Origin: DSCS01 sp035391585
Lineage (GTDB): Bacteria > Macinerneyibacteriota > Macinerneyibacteria > Macinerneyibacteriales > DSCS01
Assembly: GCA_964574875.1 (NCBI GenBank)
Contig: CAZNOX010000012.1
Coordinates: 1 to 49,722, forward strand
DNA length: 49,722 bases
Direction: 5' to 3'
Part shown: positions 16,476-24,931 of the stretch, piece after piece
How the letters are laid out: every line of letters starts with the position of its first letter
Numbering within the stretch: position 1 is the stretch's first letter
Notes under the pieces: model-generated
Seen by the model: the letters and a program-made list of their open reading frames with translations, nothing else
Database searches by the model: none
Told to the model about the DNA's origin: nothing
Position numbers and translations under genes: made by a program

Positions 16476-17854
16476 CAGAGCGCCCCATTGTGCTGGATTA
16501 TGCCTCCTTTAAAAAAAGCGTTGAAAACATCTCTCTTTTGGAAAAGACCGGCACGCTTGATATCAGAGATAAAAAAACGGGACAATCCTACTACTTCTAT
16601 ATCAAAAACGGTGAGATCATCTATATCGAAGAGCACCCGGTCTGCCTTGAAAACCGGATCGGCGACACCCTTCTCCGCCAGGGACTGATCACAGACGCTC
16701 AGCTTCAGCAGGCTCTCGAAAAACAGAAAAAAAACACGTATGAGTTCCTCGGGGACCTTCTGCTCAAGGAGGGCTTTATCTCCCCGAGGGAACTTCTCTC
16801 CTCCCTGACCCAGCAGATCGAGAATGTGCTTTTTTCCATCTCTCTGATCCGGGACGGCGAGTTTGTCTTCCGGGAAGACGAGACCCCGGACAGGATGCCG
16901 CAGATCCCCTACACCATCACCCTGAGCAGTCTTCTTCTGATCTTTTTGAACTCATCAGAGATCCTCGTGAAGATGCCCTTTTTGAAAGACGGGCTGGACA
17001 TGGTGCTCCCTGTGGACTCCGTGGCTGTGAATATCAACTCTCTGAATCCCACCGAGCAGGCTGTTGTGGACGGTTTCAGAAAGGGACACTCGCTCAAAGA
17101 TCTCCTGGAAAGCGCTAAAGAGACCAACCATATCACCCTGATGACAATCATCGCCAGCCTTTATGACAGGAATATTCTTCGCGCTCCCGGGGAGCCCCCC
17201 CCTCCTGTGAGAGAACCTCTCAAACCTTCGGAGCCTGTGAAACAGACTGAAGAACAGCCTCCTGCGAAACCCCCTGAAACGAAAAAGGAAGACGACAAAA
17301 GCCCTCCGATGCAGCCGGAACCCGTATCAGAGCCGCGCTATAACCAGGAGCCCATCGAATTCGTCTACAAACCCGAACCGGCACCTCCCGTCCCGCGGCC
17401 CTCTGCTCCTCCCCGGGATTCCCATACACCCCGGCCCGCTCCTCAAAGGCCGACTTATCAAAAACCGGCTCCTGAAAAGTCAAAACCGCGTCCCCGCCCG
17501 GTGCGTCCTCCTGTCAAACCTGTTTCTCAGAAAACGGCGTCCCATCCGGGGACTTACGCCCTTGTGGAGATCCTCTCCTTCATCTCCGTCCTCTGCCTCC
17601 TCATCCTCTACCTGGCTCTTCTGAAACCCCTGTTTCAAACACCGGTCACAGAACATCTCAGTATCCTGACATCACAAGCCATGGAGGAGATCAAAAAAGA
17701 GAGGACTCTGCAGATGGGAGAGATCTATTCACGGGAAGAGCTCCTGGATCGGCTGGACGGATGGCAGAATCCCTTCTATGTCCGGGGAGAGGACATCTAT
17801 TCATCCGGAGCGGATGAGATCCCCGACACTCCGGATGATTTCAGGGTCAGATAG
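16472..17854 (+). CDS. DUF4388/PATAN-like protein with membrane helix and pseudopilin-like tail
   Basis: The 460-residue protein opens with a DUF4388-type region (about 1-165; note LEKTGTLDIRDKKTG, GEIIYIE and IGDTLLRQGLIT followed by LGDLLLKEGFI, the latter like MshEN/GspE N-terminal repeats). A proline-rich linker of about 120 residues follows (240-355), then one membrane helix (about 365-385). The C-terminal 70 residues end in WQNPFYVRGEDIYSSGADE and DTPDDF, which closely resembles the calcium-binding end of GspG-type pseudopilins. DUF4388 proteins are often linked to gliding or signalling; the combination here is unfamiliar. It ends in an eight-base tail-to-tail overlap with the hydrogenase-like gene. 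Confidence 0.7.
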   Translation: MTERPIVLDYASFKKSVENISLLEKTGTLDIRDKKTGQSYYFYIKNGEIIYIEEHPVCLENRIGDTLLRQGLITDAQLQQALEKQKKNTYEFLGDLLLKEGFISPRELLSSLTQQIENVLFSISLIRDGEFVFREDETPDRMPQIPYTITLSSLLLIFLNSSEILVKMPFLKDGLDMVLPVDSVAVNINSLNPTEQAVVDGFRKGHSLKDLLESAKETNHITLMTIIASLYDRNILRAPGEPPPPVREPLKPSEPVKQTEEQPPAKPPETKKEDDKSPPMQPEPVSEPRYNQEPIEFVYKPEPAPPVPRPSAPPRDSHTPRPAPQRPTYQKPAPEKSKPRPRPVRPPVKPVSQKTASHPGTYALVEILSFISVLCLLILYLALLKPLFQTPVTEHLSILTSQAMEEIKKERTLQMGEIYSREELLDRLDGWQNPFYVRGEDIYSSGADEIPDTPDDFRVR

Positions 17855-19187
17855 GAGTAAACCCTTCGCTGTCGTCTTCAATGGGATTCACATGGCCTGC
17901 CATTTCCACAATATCCTTTGAGAGTTTTCTGAGTCTTTCCTTGAGGATCACAGGACAATCGTAGACAGTGACATCTTTGCCGATGATGATATCTTCGGCC
18001 AGATCGTAACAGGTCGGACATCCGCACATCCCGCAGTTCAGCTGGGGCAGAAGCCTGTTCACCTCTTCGATCTTTTTCATTTTTCTCAGGGCCTCTTTGA
18101 TATCTTCATCCAGGGGACTGATGGGACGGGGTTTCAGCGGCATGCCGATGGAGCAGATCTCGTCGCGGTCAAAGGGCAGTGTGAGAGAAGGGTCGTCAGG
18201 AAGGCCTTCAGCGATCTTTTTGATCCGGTATTCACTGATGAAGGCATCTTCTTTAGTAAAGACTCCTCCCACACAGGCGTTGTCACAGGAGTACATGTCG
18301 ACGAAATCGATATCCTTGATCTCCCCGTTCTCCAGGCGTTCCAGGAACCGGATGGCGTTTTGGATGCCGTCGATCCTCAATGTCACGGATTCATTGAACT
18401 TATTCTCCACATCGCCTAAAGCACTCCAGCGAAGCGCGAATTTCGAAGAGATGATCTCCTCTTCCATGTCCATCTCTGAGAAGTCCTGTTTCTCCATGAT
18501 CCTTCGGATCTCATTATACATATCGCCTAAGCTGAAAACTCCGTTGAAGATCCTCTTCTCCTCGGCTTCAGGCTGATAGATGGCCACGACTTTGGCCGGA
18601 CAGGGCGAGAGGTAAAAGAGCCCGATCTCATCATCAGACACTCCTGTCTTCTCTTTGTAGATATGCTTGAGGTATTCTCCCGCCACATCCATAAGGTTCC
18701 GCAAAGGAACGAGATGGTTGATGAGCGAAGGAAACTTGACCTGGATGAGTCTCACCACAGCAGGGCAGTTCGTGGAGATATAGGGCCTGTAGATGTTTTT
18801 TCTGTCTTTGAGAAAATTTTTGATGATATCGGATATGATCATCCCTCCGGTGTCGACCCCGATAATATCGTCGAACCCCAGCAGTTTGAAGATCCCCAGG
18901 ATCTTCTTCACATTGTCATGCTTTCTGAACTGGCCGAAAAAGACGGGAGAGTAGACAAGAAGTTTATGCTGATACGACGAGATGATCTCGAGGGAATCGA
19001 TTTTTGCTGAAATGGCTTTCTGGGGACAGACCCGGATACACTCTCCGCAGTCAATGCACTTGTTTTCCAGGATGTTGGCTTTCCCGTGCCGGATACGCAT
19101 GGCCTGGGTAGGGCAGACACGCAGGCACCGGGTACATCCGTTACATCGGTTCTGGTCCACATAGACAGCATGGAAATAGTCCAACAT
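17847..19187 (-). CDS. [FeFe]-hydrogenase-like protein, putative sensory (HydS/group D-like)
   Basis: The 446-residue protein starts with a two-cluster ferredoxin domain (C15, C18, C21, C25 and C44, C47, C50, C54), continues with an [FeFe]-hydrogenase large-subunit domain and ends with a further Fe-S motif (C385, C388, C390, C393, C411). Candidate H-cluster ligands C141 (STNCP), C196 (SPCPAK), C301 and C305 (YSCDNAC) are all present, but the usual proton-relay cysteine of TSCCP is Asn, the methionines of the L2 and L3 motifs and the L2 glutamate are replaced. This fits a redox or hydrogen sensor rather than a fast catalyst. It is the last gene of the operon and follows two GHKL ATPase genes, its probable output partners. 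Confidence 0.8.
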   Translation of the reverse strand: MLDYFHAVYVDQNRCNGCTRCLRVCPTQAMRIRHGKANILENKCIDCGECIRVCPQKAISAKIDSLEIISSYQHKLLVYSPVFFGQFRKHDNVKKILGIFKLLGFDDIIGVDTGGMIISDIIKNFLKDRKNIYRPYISTNCPAVVRLIQVKFPSLINHLVPLRNLMDVAGEYLKHIYKEKTGVSDDEIGLFYLSPCPAKVVAIYQPEAEEKRIFNGVFSLGDMYNEIRRIMEKQDFSEMDMEEEIISSKFALRWSALGDVENKFNESVTLRIDGIQNAIRFLERLENGEIKDIDFVDMYSCDNACVGGVFTKEDAFISEYRIKKIAEGLPDDPSLTLPFDRDEICSIGMPLKPRPISPLDEDIKEALRKMKKIEEVNRLLPQLNCGMCGCPTCYDLAEDIIIGKDVTVYDCPVILKERLRKLSKDIVEMAGHVNPIEDDSEGFTPI

Positions 19188-19196
19188 AGCGATCCG

Positions 19197-19622
19197 TCAT
19201 CCTTTCTCTATGGTAAACATCATGGTGACTTCTGTCCCTTTGTCGATCTCACTGGCGATCTCCATCTCATCACTGTTGCGCTTCATGTTCGGCAACCCCA
19301 TCCCGGCTCCGAAACCCATCTCCCGGACTTCAGGGCTCGCTGTGGAATACCCCTCCTCCATCGCTTTGTCGATATCGGGGATCCCCGGCCCCTTGTCTCT
19401 CACAACGACTTTGACTTTCGTCTCATCCATGTAAAAAGCAATGGTCCCCTGGTAGGCATGGGCGACGACATTGAGCTCGCCTTCGTATGCAGCGATGAGG
19501 ACCCGGCGAATAAAGGCCGGCGACAATCCGATCTTCTTGAGATACTCTTTGATGACTCCGGAAGATTCCCCGGCGTTGAGAAAATCTCCCCCTTTGATTT
19601 CAAATTCCATTAATAGTTCCAT
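19197..19622 (-). CDS. RsbW-like anti-sigma-factor/serine kinase ATPase
   Basis: The 141-residue protein is a stand-alone GHKL ATPase of the RsbW/SpoIIAB kind: N-box AAYEGELNVVAHAY, G1 box DKGPGIPD, and G2 box GAGMGLPNM. Such proteins bind or phosphorylate a partner (anti-sigma or anti-anti-sigma factor). No sigma factor or STAS antagonist gene is in the window, so the partner must be elsewhere or be one of its operon neighbours. It sits nine bases before the hydrogenase-like gene; an ATG at 19610 is an alternative start. Confidence 0.85.
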   Translation of the reverse strand: MELLMEFEIKGGDFLNAGESSGVIKEYLKKIGLSPAFIRRVLIAAYEGELNVVAHAYQGTIAFYMDETKVKVVVRDKGPGIPDIDKAMEEGYSTASPEVREMGFGAGMGLPNMKRNSDEMEIASEIDKGTEVTMMFTIEKG

Positions 19623-19632
19623 ACACCAGCCC

Positions 19633-20184
19633 CTAATCAGTCAAATCCAGTTCTTCCAGCCCGGCGCTGATATCCTCTTCCAGGGCCCCAAGGACCTGGG
19701 GTGTGGCCAGGCTGACATCACCCAGGATCTCCCGGATGACACGCGTATCAAACTCATATTTGGCTCCGTCTTTTTTTATCATGACATAAAGGTCGATCTC
19801 GGGATGACCGACGATGAGGGACAAAAGGGTATCGGTGATATTTCCAAGAGGGGGGCGGTCGATATGAGACAACCTCATCCCCACCTTGACCCGTGTAAAA
19901 GTCCCTTCTTTGGATTCGATGTCGAATCCGCCGTCACAGGCTTCCGCTGTCTGCATAAAGAGGGGAATCCCCAGGCCCCATCCTTTTCCTTTTTTTGTGG
20001 AAAAGAGGGGGTCCATGGCTTTTTGGATCATCTCCGTATCCATCCCTTTCCCGTTATCCACCACGATGATCTCCATCCAGTCTCCGGCTGTATCGATATC
20101 GATGAACAGGTCCAGATGCCAGGCTCCGGCGGCGATCCCGTTTTCCATGATGTCCATGATGTGAAGAGAGAGCTCAGGCATCAT
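19633..20184 (-). CDS. GHKL (histidine-kinase-like) ATPase without a phospho-acceptor domain
   Basis: The 183-residue protein has an ATP-binding fold directly at its N-terminus: N-box HIMDIMENGIAAGA, G1 DNGKGMD, G2 GKGWGLGIP. There is no dimerisation/histidine-phosphotransfer helix pair before it. The last 75 residues are separate and unassigned. The ATG pair at 20184/20181 is chosen over a longer frame because GGAGGGAGG stands ten bases upstream and it overlaps the PHP gene by 11 bases. With the RsbW-like and hydrogenase-like genes it forms a recurring sensory cluster. Confidence 0.82.
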   Translation of the reverse strand: MMPELSLHIMDIMENGIAAGAWHLDLFIDIDTAGDWMEIIVVDNGKGMDTEMIQKAMDPLFSTKKGKGWGLGIPLFMQTAEACDGGFDIESKEGTFTRVKVGMRLSHIDRPPLGNITDTLLSLIVGHPEIDLYVMIKKDGAKYEFDTRVIREILGDVSLATPQVLGALEEDISAGLEELDLTD

Positions 20185-20911
20185 AACAGATCCGCCTCCC
20201 TCCTTCTCCCCTGACAGCCATCCGGAACTCCTCAAAGGTGGGTTCTTCAAGTTCATAAGCCGTCGAAACACACCCCACATCACCGATGAGATGAGCATCG
20301 GAGTTTGTGATAAAGGGAAACTCTCTGTACATCTCATACCGGCTGCGGGCCGTTTCCAGAGAAAGGTGACGGGAGACCTCTATACCGTCCACCTGCGTAT
20401 CCCGGGGAATAAAACCCAGCTGGGAGATCACGCTGAAGGTATCCCTGTCGATATGGGAAAAAAAGACAAGCCCGCCCCGCTGATGGACTTCATCTGTGAT
20501 CTCTTCGATTTCCATCTCCACTGACTGCAACAGCAATTTCTCCTCCATGCGAATAATCCGGTCCCGGGCATCCACAACCACCTGATCCCCGAAATAATCG
20601 GGATTATTGGGGATCATAGGCAATCTGGGATAAAGGTAATCCCCCATATCTTCGGCACTCCTCCTGTCTCCGAAAAGTGCCAGGAGATGGGTCTCTGAAG
20701 CACTCTGGATCTCAAGGCCGAAAAAAAAAGCGATCTTTCCCTGCGCTGCATCCTCCAGGGCCTTCAGGTTCCCTGCGCTGTTATGGTCAGCCAGGGCGAT
20801 GATATCCATGCGTTTATCCAGGGCTGCCTGCACAATAGCAGCGGGGGACATATCAAGCCCCCCGCATGGTGACAGGACGGAATGGATGTGAAGATCAGCC
20901 CTGTAACGCAT
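20174..20911 (-). CDS. PHP-domain metallo-phosphoesterase
   Basis: The 245-residue protein has the PHP motifs ADLHIHSVLSPCG at the N-terminus, a central ALADHNSAGN and later HIDRD and TNSDAHL segments that supply metal ligands. PHP proteins hydrolyse phosphoesters; the substrate is unknown (3'-nucleotides and signalling molecules are possibilities). The ATG directly follows the stop of the upstream DRTGG gene (TAGATG). In comparable clusters of Clostridia and Thermotogae a PHP gene accompanies the sensory hydrogenase. Confidence 0.88.
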   Translation of the reverse strand: MRYRADLHIHSVLSPCGGLDMSPAAIVQAALDKRMDIIALADHNSAGNLKALEDAAQGKIAFFFGLEIQSASETHLLALFGDRRSAEDMGDYLYPRLPMIPNNPDYFGDQVVVDARDRIIRMEEKLLLQSVEMEIEEITDEVHQRGGLVFFSHIDRDTFSVISQLGFIPRDTQVDGIEVSRHLSLETARSRYEMYREFPFITNSDAHLIGDVGCVSTAYELEEPTFEEFRMAVRGEGGRRICYDA

Positions 20912-21244
20912 CTATTTCACCAGGGCATAAAGCATCCCGGCGCATGTAAAGGCGTCTTTTTCCGTCACAAAAAGGGGAACCCCTACTTTTTCCGCGGCCT
21001 CGACCAGGTTCTGTTCAGGTTCCACGCCGTTGACCACCACAATTCCGGCGATGTCTTTGGCCGTAGCCACAGCGATGACATTTTTATGCCGCTGAATGGT
21101 GAACCAGAGAGACCCGCTTCCCGCATGAGCCAAAACATCGCTGAGAAGGTCTCCGGAATATCCTCCGGTCACTTCTGTATCGTTGAAATCACGCCGGGTC
21201 AAGGCTTTGAGTCCCAGCTTTTCTACGGCTTCTTTCAGTTTCAT
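20912..21244 (-). CDS. DRTGG-domain protein
   Basis: The 110-residue soluble protein fits the small stand-alone DRTGG family: an N-terminal helix, FNDTEVTGGYSGDLLSDVLA, a central VVNGVEP strand and VPLFVTEKDAFTCAGMLYAL at the end. It is a paralogue of the gene just upstream. DRTGG domains occur beside CBS and phosphotransacetylase domains and are thought to bind a ligand; the exact role is unknown. Confidence 0.85.
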   Translation of the reverse strand: MKLKEAVEKLGLKALTRRDFNDTEVTGGYSGDLLSDVLAHAGSGSLWFTIQRHKNVIAVATAKDIAGIVVVNGVEPEQNLVEAAEKVGVPLFVTEKDAFTCAGMLYALVK

Positions 21245-21247
21245 CGT

Positions 21248-21616
21248 TTACACCTCGCTTGCCGGCCGGTTTTTACACGGACGCACACCGTTTTTGTACA
21301 GGATCCCGCTTGTTTCGAACATGGTTTTTTTGGTGACGATCATGGGGATGTTCAGCCTCTTCCTGGCCACATCCATCACGTCATCCGAAGGCTGCTTCCC
21401 GCGGATAAAGATGATCGCCGTGATCCCGAGGATCTCTGCCACCCGGATCACCTGAAGGGTGACCGTCCCTGTGATCAGCAAAGTATCCCCCTCGGTCAGA
21501 GCCAGGACATCACTCAAAAGGTCGGCGCTGTAAGCTGAAGAGACCTCCAGGCCGCTGTTCTCTTCTCCGGCGATGACCTCTCCCTCCAGCAACTCAATGA
21601 TTTCTTTGATACGCAT
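21248..21616 (-). CDS. DRTGG-domain protein
   Basis: The 122-residue protein resembles its downstream neighbour in the AYSADLLSDVLAL motif and the IPMIVTKKTMFETSGILY end, with an extra basic tail of about 14 residues. Its start has an AAGGAGGG site. It lies 15 bases after the OmpA-protein gene and three bases before the second DRTGG gene, so it opens the sensory part of the operon. Confidence 0.85.
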   Translation of the reverse strand: MRIKEIIELLEGEVIAGEENSGLEVSSAYSADLLSDVLALTEGDTLLITGTVTLQVIRVAEILGITAIIFIRGKQPSDDVMDVARKRLNIPMIVTKKTMFETSGILYKNGVRPCKNRPASEV

Positions 21617-21631
21617 GGGCCCTCCTTGCGC

Positions 21632-23701
21632 TCAGCGTGATATCATAATCACATCGACACGTCTGTTGTTCGCCCGGCCTTTTACTGTCTTGTTGGTATC
21701 CACGGGCATATCTTCACCGTAAGCCACGGAGATGATCCTCTCCTCGGCGATCCCACGGCTCACGAGATATTTCTTGACCATTTCAGCGCGTTCGCGTGAA
21801 AGCTTCTCGTTATCCTGCCGTGTTCCCACATTATCGGTATGGCCTTCCACACGCACCTTTGATTCCGGATACAGGACCAGCGTCTCCACAGCCTTGTCCA
21901 GCTCGCTCTTCTGGCCGGCATTCAGGGCATAGGCGTTTTCATCAAAGCGGATCCTGGCCATGAGGAAGAGAGCCGGCACAGGAGGTTTCTCCTCGGGAAC
22001 CACGGTTTCCGTGACTTGCCCTGCAGGAGCGGTGACCGGAAGGGTGACGATGAGGCTTTCCCCGCTGTTTCCTGCTTTATCGGTCAGACGTGCGTAGACA
22101 TTCAAAGTCTCTCCTTCAGCGGGAGCTGTGCCGTCAGCAAGATACCCGCTCCAGTCGTAACCGTCTTTCAGACCGTCATAAACGATCTCATGGATCGTCT
22201 CGGTCTCTCTTTTCACGATGATCCGTGTCTCCGTAACATCCACAGCTTCATGCGGAGTGACGGTGAAGGTGACTCCGGCCCCGGGAGAAAGAGTCTCCGG
22301 CATGACAGTCAAGGTCACGCCCGGATTTGCGGAGCGCGCAAAAATCTGGACAGCATTGCTGCTCCCCTTGTTCCCGAAGCGGTCTTTCACTGTCATCACA
22401 GCGGTATAGGTCCCGTCGGGAACGCCTTTTCCCTTATCATCTTTCCCGTCCCATGTGATAAAAGGCGGGAAGGGCTTTTTCCCTTTATAAGCTCTTTTTT
22501 CTTTCCCGTTCTCATCATTCACGGTCAATTCCCAGCGTGTGATCAGCTCGGCATCTTTACTGTCCGTGAGGATCCTGACCTGGTCCTTCACCCCGTCGTT
22601 GTTCGGGGAGATCCACTCGTTCTCAGCCATGATGCGGATCACAGGAGGGATCTTGTAGGCTGAAGCCATGGTCTTTTCCCCGGTATAAGCCACCTGGAAG
22701 GCCATGGAAGAACCGGTGTAATCCCCCCCGAGGGCGTATCCGGCATCCACTTCAAAACCGCTGAAGCGGAAACCCAGCCCTGCGGTGATCTGGCCTTCTC
22801 CGTCATAGATGGGATCCGTGGGAAGACCTTCGAAAAGAGCTCCCCCGTCTGTATAAAAAGTATTCTGCAGATATCCTGCTCTCAGGGCGATGGTGTTATT
22901 GAAAAACCACTCTTCAGCACCCACATGGAGAGCCGAAGAGTTGGCGTGGTTCATGAGATAATCAGCCCCCAGGGAAAAAGCGGCTTCCCCCATGAGCTGA
23001 TGGGCGACCTTCAGGCCCATCCCCACGTTGATCCCCATGGCCACATCCATGGGCGCGATGACATCAAGAAGAGAGACTCCCAGGTTGAATGTGGAGCCCT
23101 CTTCACTCAGGGGGACACGGGCCAGGAAAGAGACATCCCCTCCCATAGCTCCGTCCACATAATGCTCAACAACCAGGGGAACCTCATACGATTCACCCAA
23201 TGTGGGCATGATATATTTCCCGGTAAAGGCCAGGGAAAGGTCAAACCCGCCCATATTGGCCTTGCGGATGAGAGAGAGCATGGCCATATCCACGGTGCAG
23301 TCATCGGGATTGCTGTCGTCAATGGCTCCGGTGGTCCCGTCGGGAAGAAGGAGCGATGTCCTGATTCCTGTGATGTTGACCATAAACCAGTCTTTCAGGG
23401 GAAATGTCACCCCTCCGTACATATTCTTATAAAGATCAAGATCGGTATTGGGCTCTTTCATAAAAAGGCCCATCCCGCCGAAGACATCGACTCCGTAGGA
23501 AAATCCGTACCCTGCGGGATTAAGCAGGTTGCCTGAACTCCGGACCAACCCGATCCCGGCACCGCCCATCCCCAGAGAAACAGCATCCGTCAGTCCGATC
23601 CTGCTGTTCTCGTAAAAAGCCGATGCCGGGTTATCCCCGTCAACGGCCCACACAGAGAGGCTCAGGGCCACCATAAGAACCAACAGCAAATATCTTTTCA
23701 T
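21632..23701 (-). CDS. Outer-membrane beta-barrel protein with FlgD-like Ig repeats and OmpA domain
   Basis: The 689-residue exported protein has a signal peptide ending near WA-VDG (residue 19), a PorV/UPF0164-like barrel (about 20-350; note AVSLGMGGAGIGLVRSSGNL), one FlgD-like Ig repeat with ITWDGKDDKGKGVPDGTYTA, a second Ig-like repeat, and a C-terminal OmpA domain (about 580-689) with VEGHTDNVGT and GRANNRRVDV for peptidoglycan binding. It links the outer membrane to the cell wall. The ATG at 23701 follows AAAGGGGG; a GTG five codons earlier abuts the preceding stop. Confidence 0.9.
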   Translation of the reverse strand: MKRYLLLVLMVALSLSVWAVDGDNPASAFYENSRIGLTDAVSLGMGGAGIGLVRSSGNLLNPAGYGFSYGVDVFGGMGLFMKEPNTDLDLYKNMYGGVTFPLKDWFMVNITGIRTSLLLPDGTTGAIDDSNPDDCTVDMAMLSLIRKANMGGFDLSLAFTGKYIMPTLGESYEVPLVVEHYVDGAMGGDVSFLARVPLSEEGSTFNLGVSLLDVIAPMDVAMGINVGMGLKVAHQLMGEAAFSLGADYLMNHANSSALHVGAEEWFFNNTIALRAGYLQNTFYTDGGALFEGLPTDPIYDGEGQITAGLGFRFSGFEVDAGYALGGDYTGSSMAFQVAYTGEKTMASAYKIPPVIRIMAENEWISPNNDGVKDQVRILTDSKDAELITRWELTVNDENGKEKRAYKGKKPFPPFITWDGKDDKGKGVPDGTYTAVMTVKDRFGNKGSSNAVQIFARSANPGVTLTVMPETLSPGAGVTFTVTPHEAVDVTETRIIVKRETETIHEIVYDGLKDGYDWSGYLADGTAPAEGETLNVYARLTDKAGNSGESLIVTLPVTAPAGQVTETVVPEEKPPVPALFLMARIRFDENAYALNAGQKSELDKAVETLVLYPESKVRVEGHTDNVGTRQDNEKLSRERAEMVKKYLVSRGIAEERIISVAYGEDMPVDTNKTVKGRANNRRVDVIMISR

Positions 23702-23716
23702 ATTTCCCCCTTTCAC

Positions 23717-24508
23717 TCATTTCCCCAAAAGCAATCTTTCGGCAAGTATATACGGCAATGGCAGTTCCACAAGTTTCTGCTGCGTTTTACGCACATCATA
23801 GTCCAGCCGGAGATACCGGACTGTCCTTTGTTCAGTATCCCAGATGAGAAACGAGGCCATGTAGTTTCCATCACGGGGCTGTCCGATACTCCCCGGGTTG
23901 ATGATGTAAGAGGCCGTCTCATCAAGCTTCCATTTTTTATCTTCCGGGTCGTGTCCCGTGACCCGCTCACTGTCCATCTTCCTGATATAGAGATAAGGCT
24001 TGTGTGTATGAGCGACAAAGGTGAGCTTCCCTGTATGCCCGAAAGATTCCCGGGCCATCTCGCTTGAGTCGAGATAGTACCAGTTCTCCGTCATCTGCGG
24101 TGTGGAATGAAAAAAAGAACCCCCATGATACCGGGCTGAATAAGGAACAGATTTGAGAAATTTCTGGTGCGCCAGGCCCATCTGTTTTTTTGTCCAGAGA
24201 ATGGCTTCATAAGCGATCCTGTTGAAATAACTGATGTCGGTGAAGTTGATGACAGCAGCATCATGGTTCCCCATGATCAGGTCCGCTGAAAACCCCGAAG
24301 CCAGCTCCTTCTCGGCAGGGTCCAGTACCTCGCACTTCTCCCCGGCCATGGCCATGAAGAGCTCCAGGCACTTCAACGGGTCGGGGCCGTACCCCACCAC
24401 GTCACCCACATGGATGATCCTCCGGATCTTTTCCTCCCGGAGATACTGAAGAACGGTTGTAAAAGCCTCCAGGTTTCCGTGTATGTCGGCAAGAACAGCT
24501 ATTTTCAT
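23717..24508 (-). CDS. Calcineurin-like metallophosphoesterase
   Basis: The 263-residue cytoplasmic protein has the metal motifs in order: LADIHGNLEA at the N-terminus, GDVVGYGPDP, MGNHDAAV and a C-terminal VAHTHKPYL with NPGSIGQPRDGN. This is the YfcE/diadenosine-polyphosphatase-like branch. The substrate cannot be read from sequence. It lies nine bases after nusB and 15 before the OmpA-protein gene. Confidence 0.9.
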   Translation of the reverse strand: MKIAVLADIHGNLEAFTTVLQYLREEKIRRIIHVGDVVGYGPDPLKCLELFMAMAGEKCEVLDPAEKELASGFSADLIMGNHDAAVINFTDISYFNRIAYEAILWTKKQMGLAHQKFLKSVPYSARYHGGSFFHSTPQMTENWYYLDSSEMARESFGHTGKLTFVAHTHKPYLYIRKMDSERVTGHDPEDKKWKLDETASYIINPGSIGQPRDGNYMASFLIWDTEQRTVRYLRLDYDVRKTQQKLVELPLPYILAERLLLGK

Positions 24509-24517
24509 AATCCCTTT

Positions 24518-24931
24518 CTATTCCAGACTGTCCACATAAGCATGCAGTTTCTTGTCGAAGTTCTGAGAGGCGTACTTGTCACTGAGGCGCAGCCCCTCGG
24601 AGATCACCAGTTTTTTGTCTGTTTTCAGAACGGTGAATTCAAAGACGCAGAGATAGACCAGGGCCTTCTCCACCAGGTGCAGTTCGTCGAAAGAGCCCGT
24701 AAACGTACGTCGGATATACTCCTCGATCTCCGGCATCCGTCCTGCCAGGAGTGAAACCGCCGTTTGAAAAGAAGCCGCTTTCCGGCTCTCCATCCCGCCG
24801 AAGAGAGCCTCCTCCCCTCTGGGTTTGGATGCCTCCCCCTTCCCGTTTTTCGTAAAGAGGTACGCATAGAGCCATTGCAGCAGGCTGTCGCGGACAGCTT
24901 TCTTATCTTTGACATCCATGGCGGCCATCAT
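24518..24931 (-). CDS. nusB: Transcription antitermination factor NusB
   Basis: The 137-residue all-helical protein fits NusB, which binds boxA RNA with NusE to support rRNA transcription. The N-terminal ARE-type helix is changed (KKAVRDSLLQWLYAYLF), but the second half is typical: VEKALVYLCVFEFTVL and ISEGLRLSDKYASQNFDKKLHAYVDSL. Its position directly after ribH (TAGATG) is the common rib-nusB order in bacteria and supports the call. Confidence 0.85.
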   Translation of the reverse strand: MMAAMDVKDKKAVRDSLLQWLYAYLFTKNGKGEASKPRGEEALFGGMESRKAASFQTAVSLLAGRMPEIEEYIRRTFTGSFDELHLVEKALVYLCVFEFTVLKTDKKLVISEGLRLSDKYASQNFDKKLHAYVDSLE

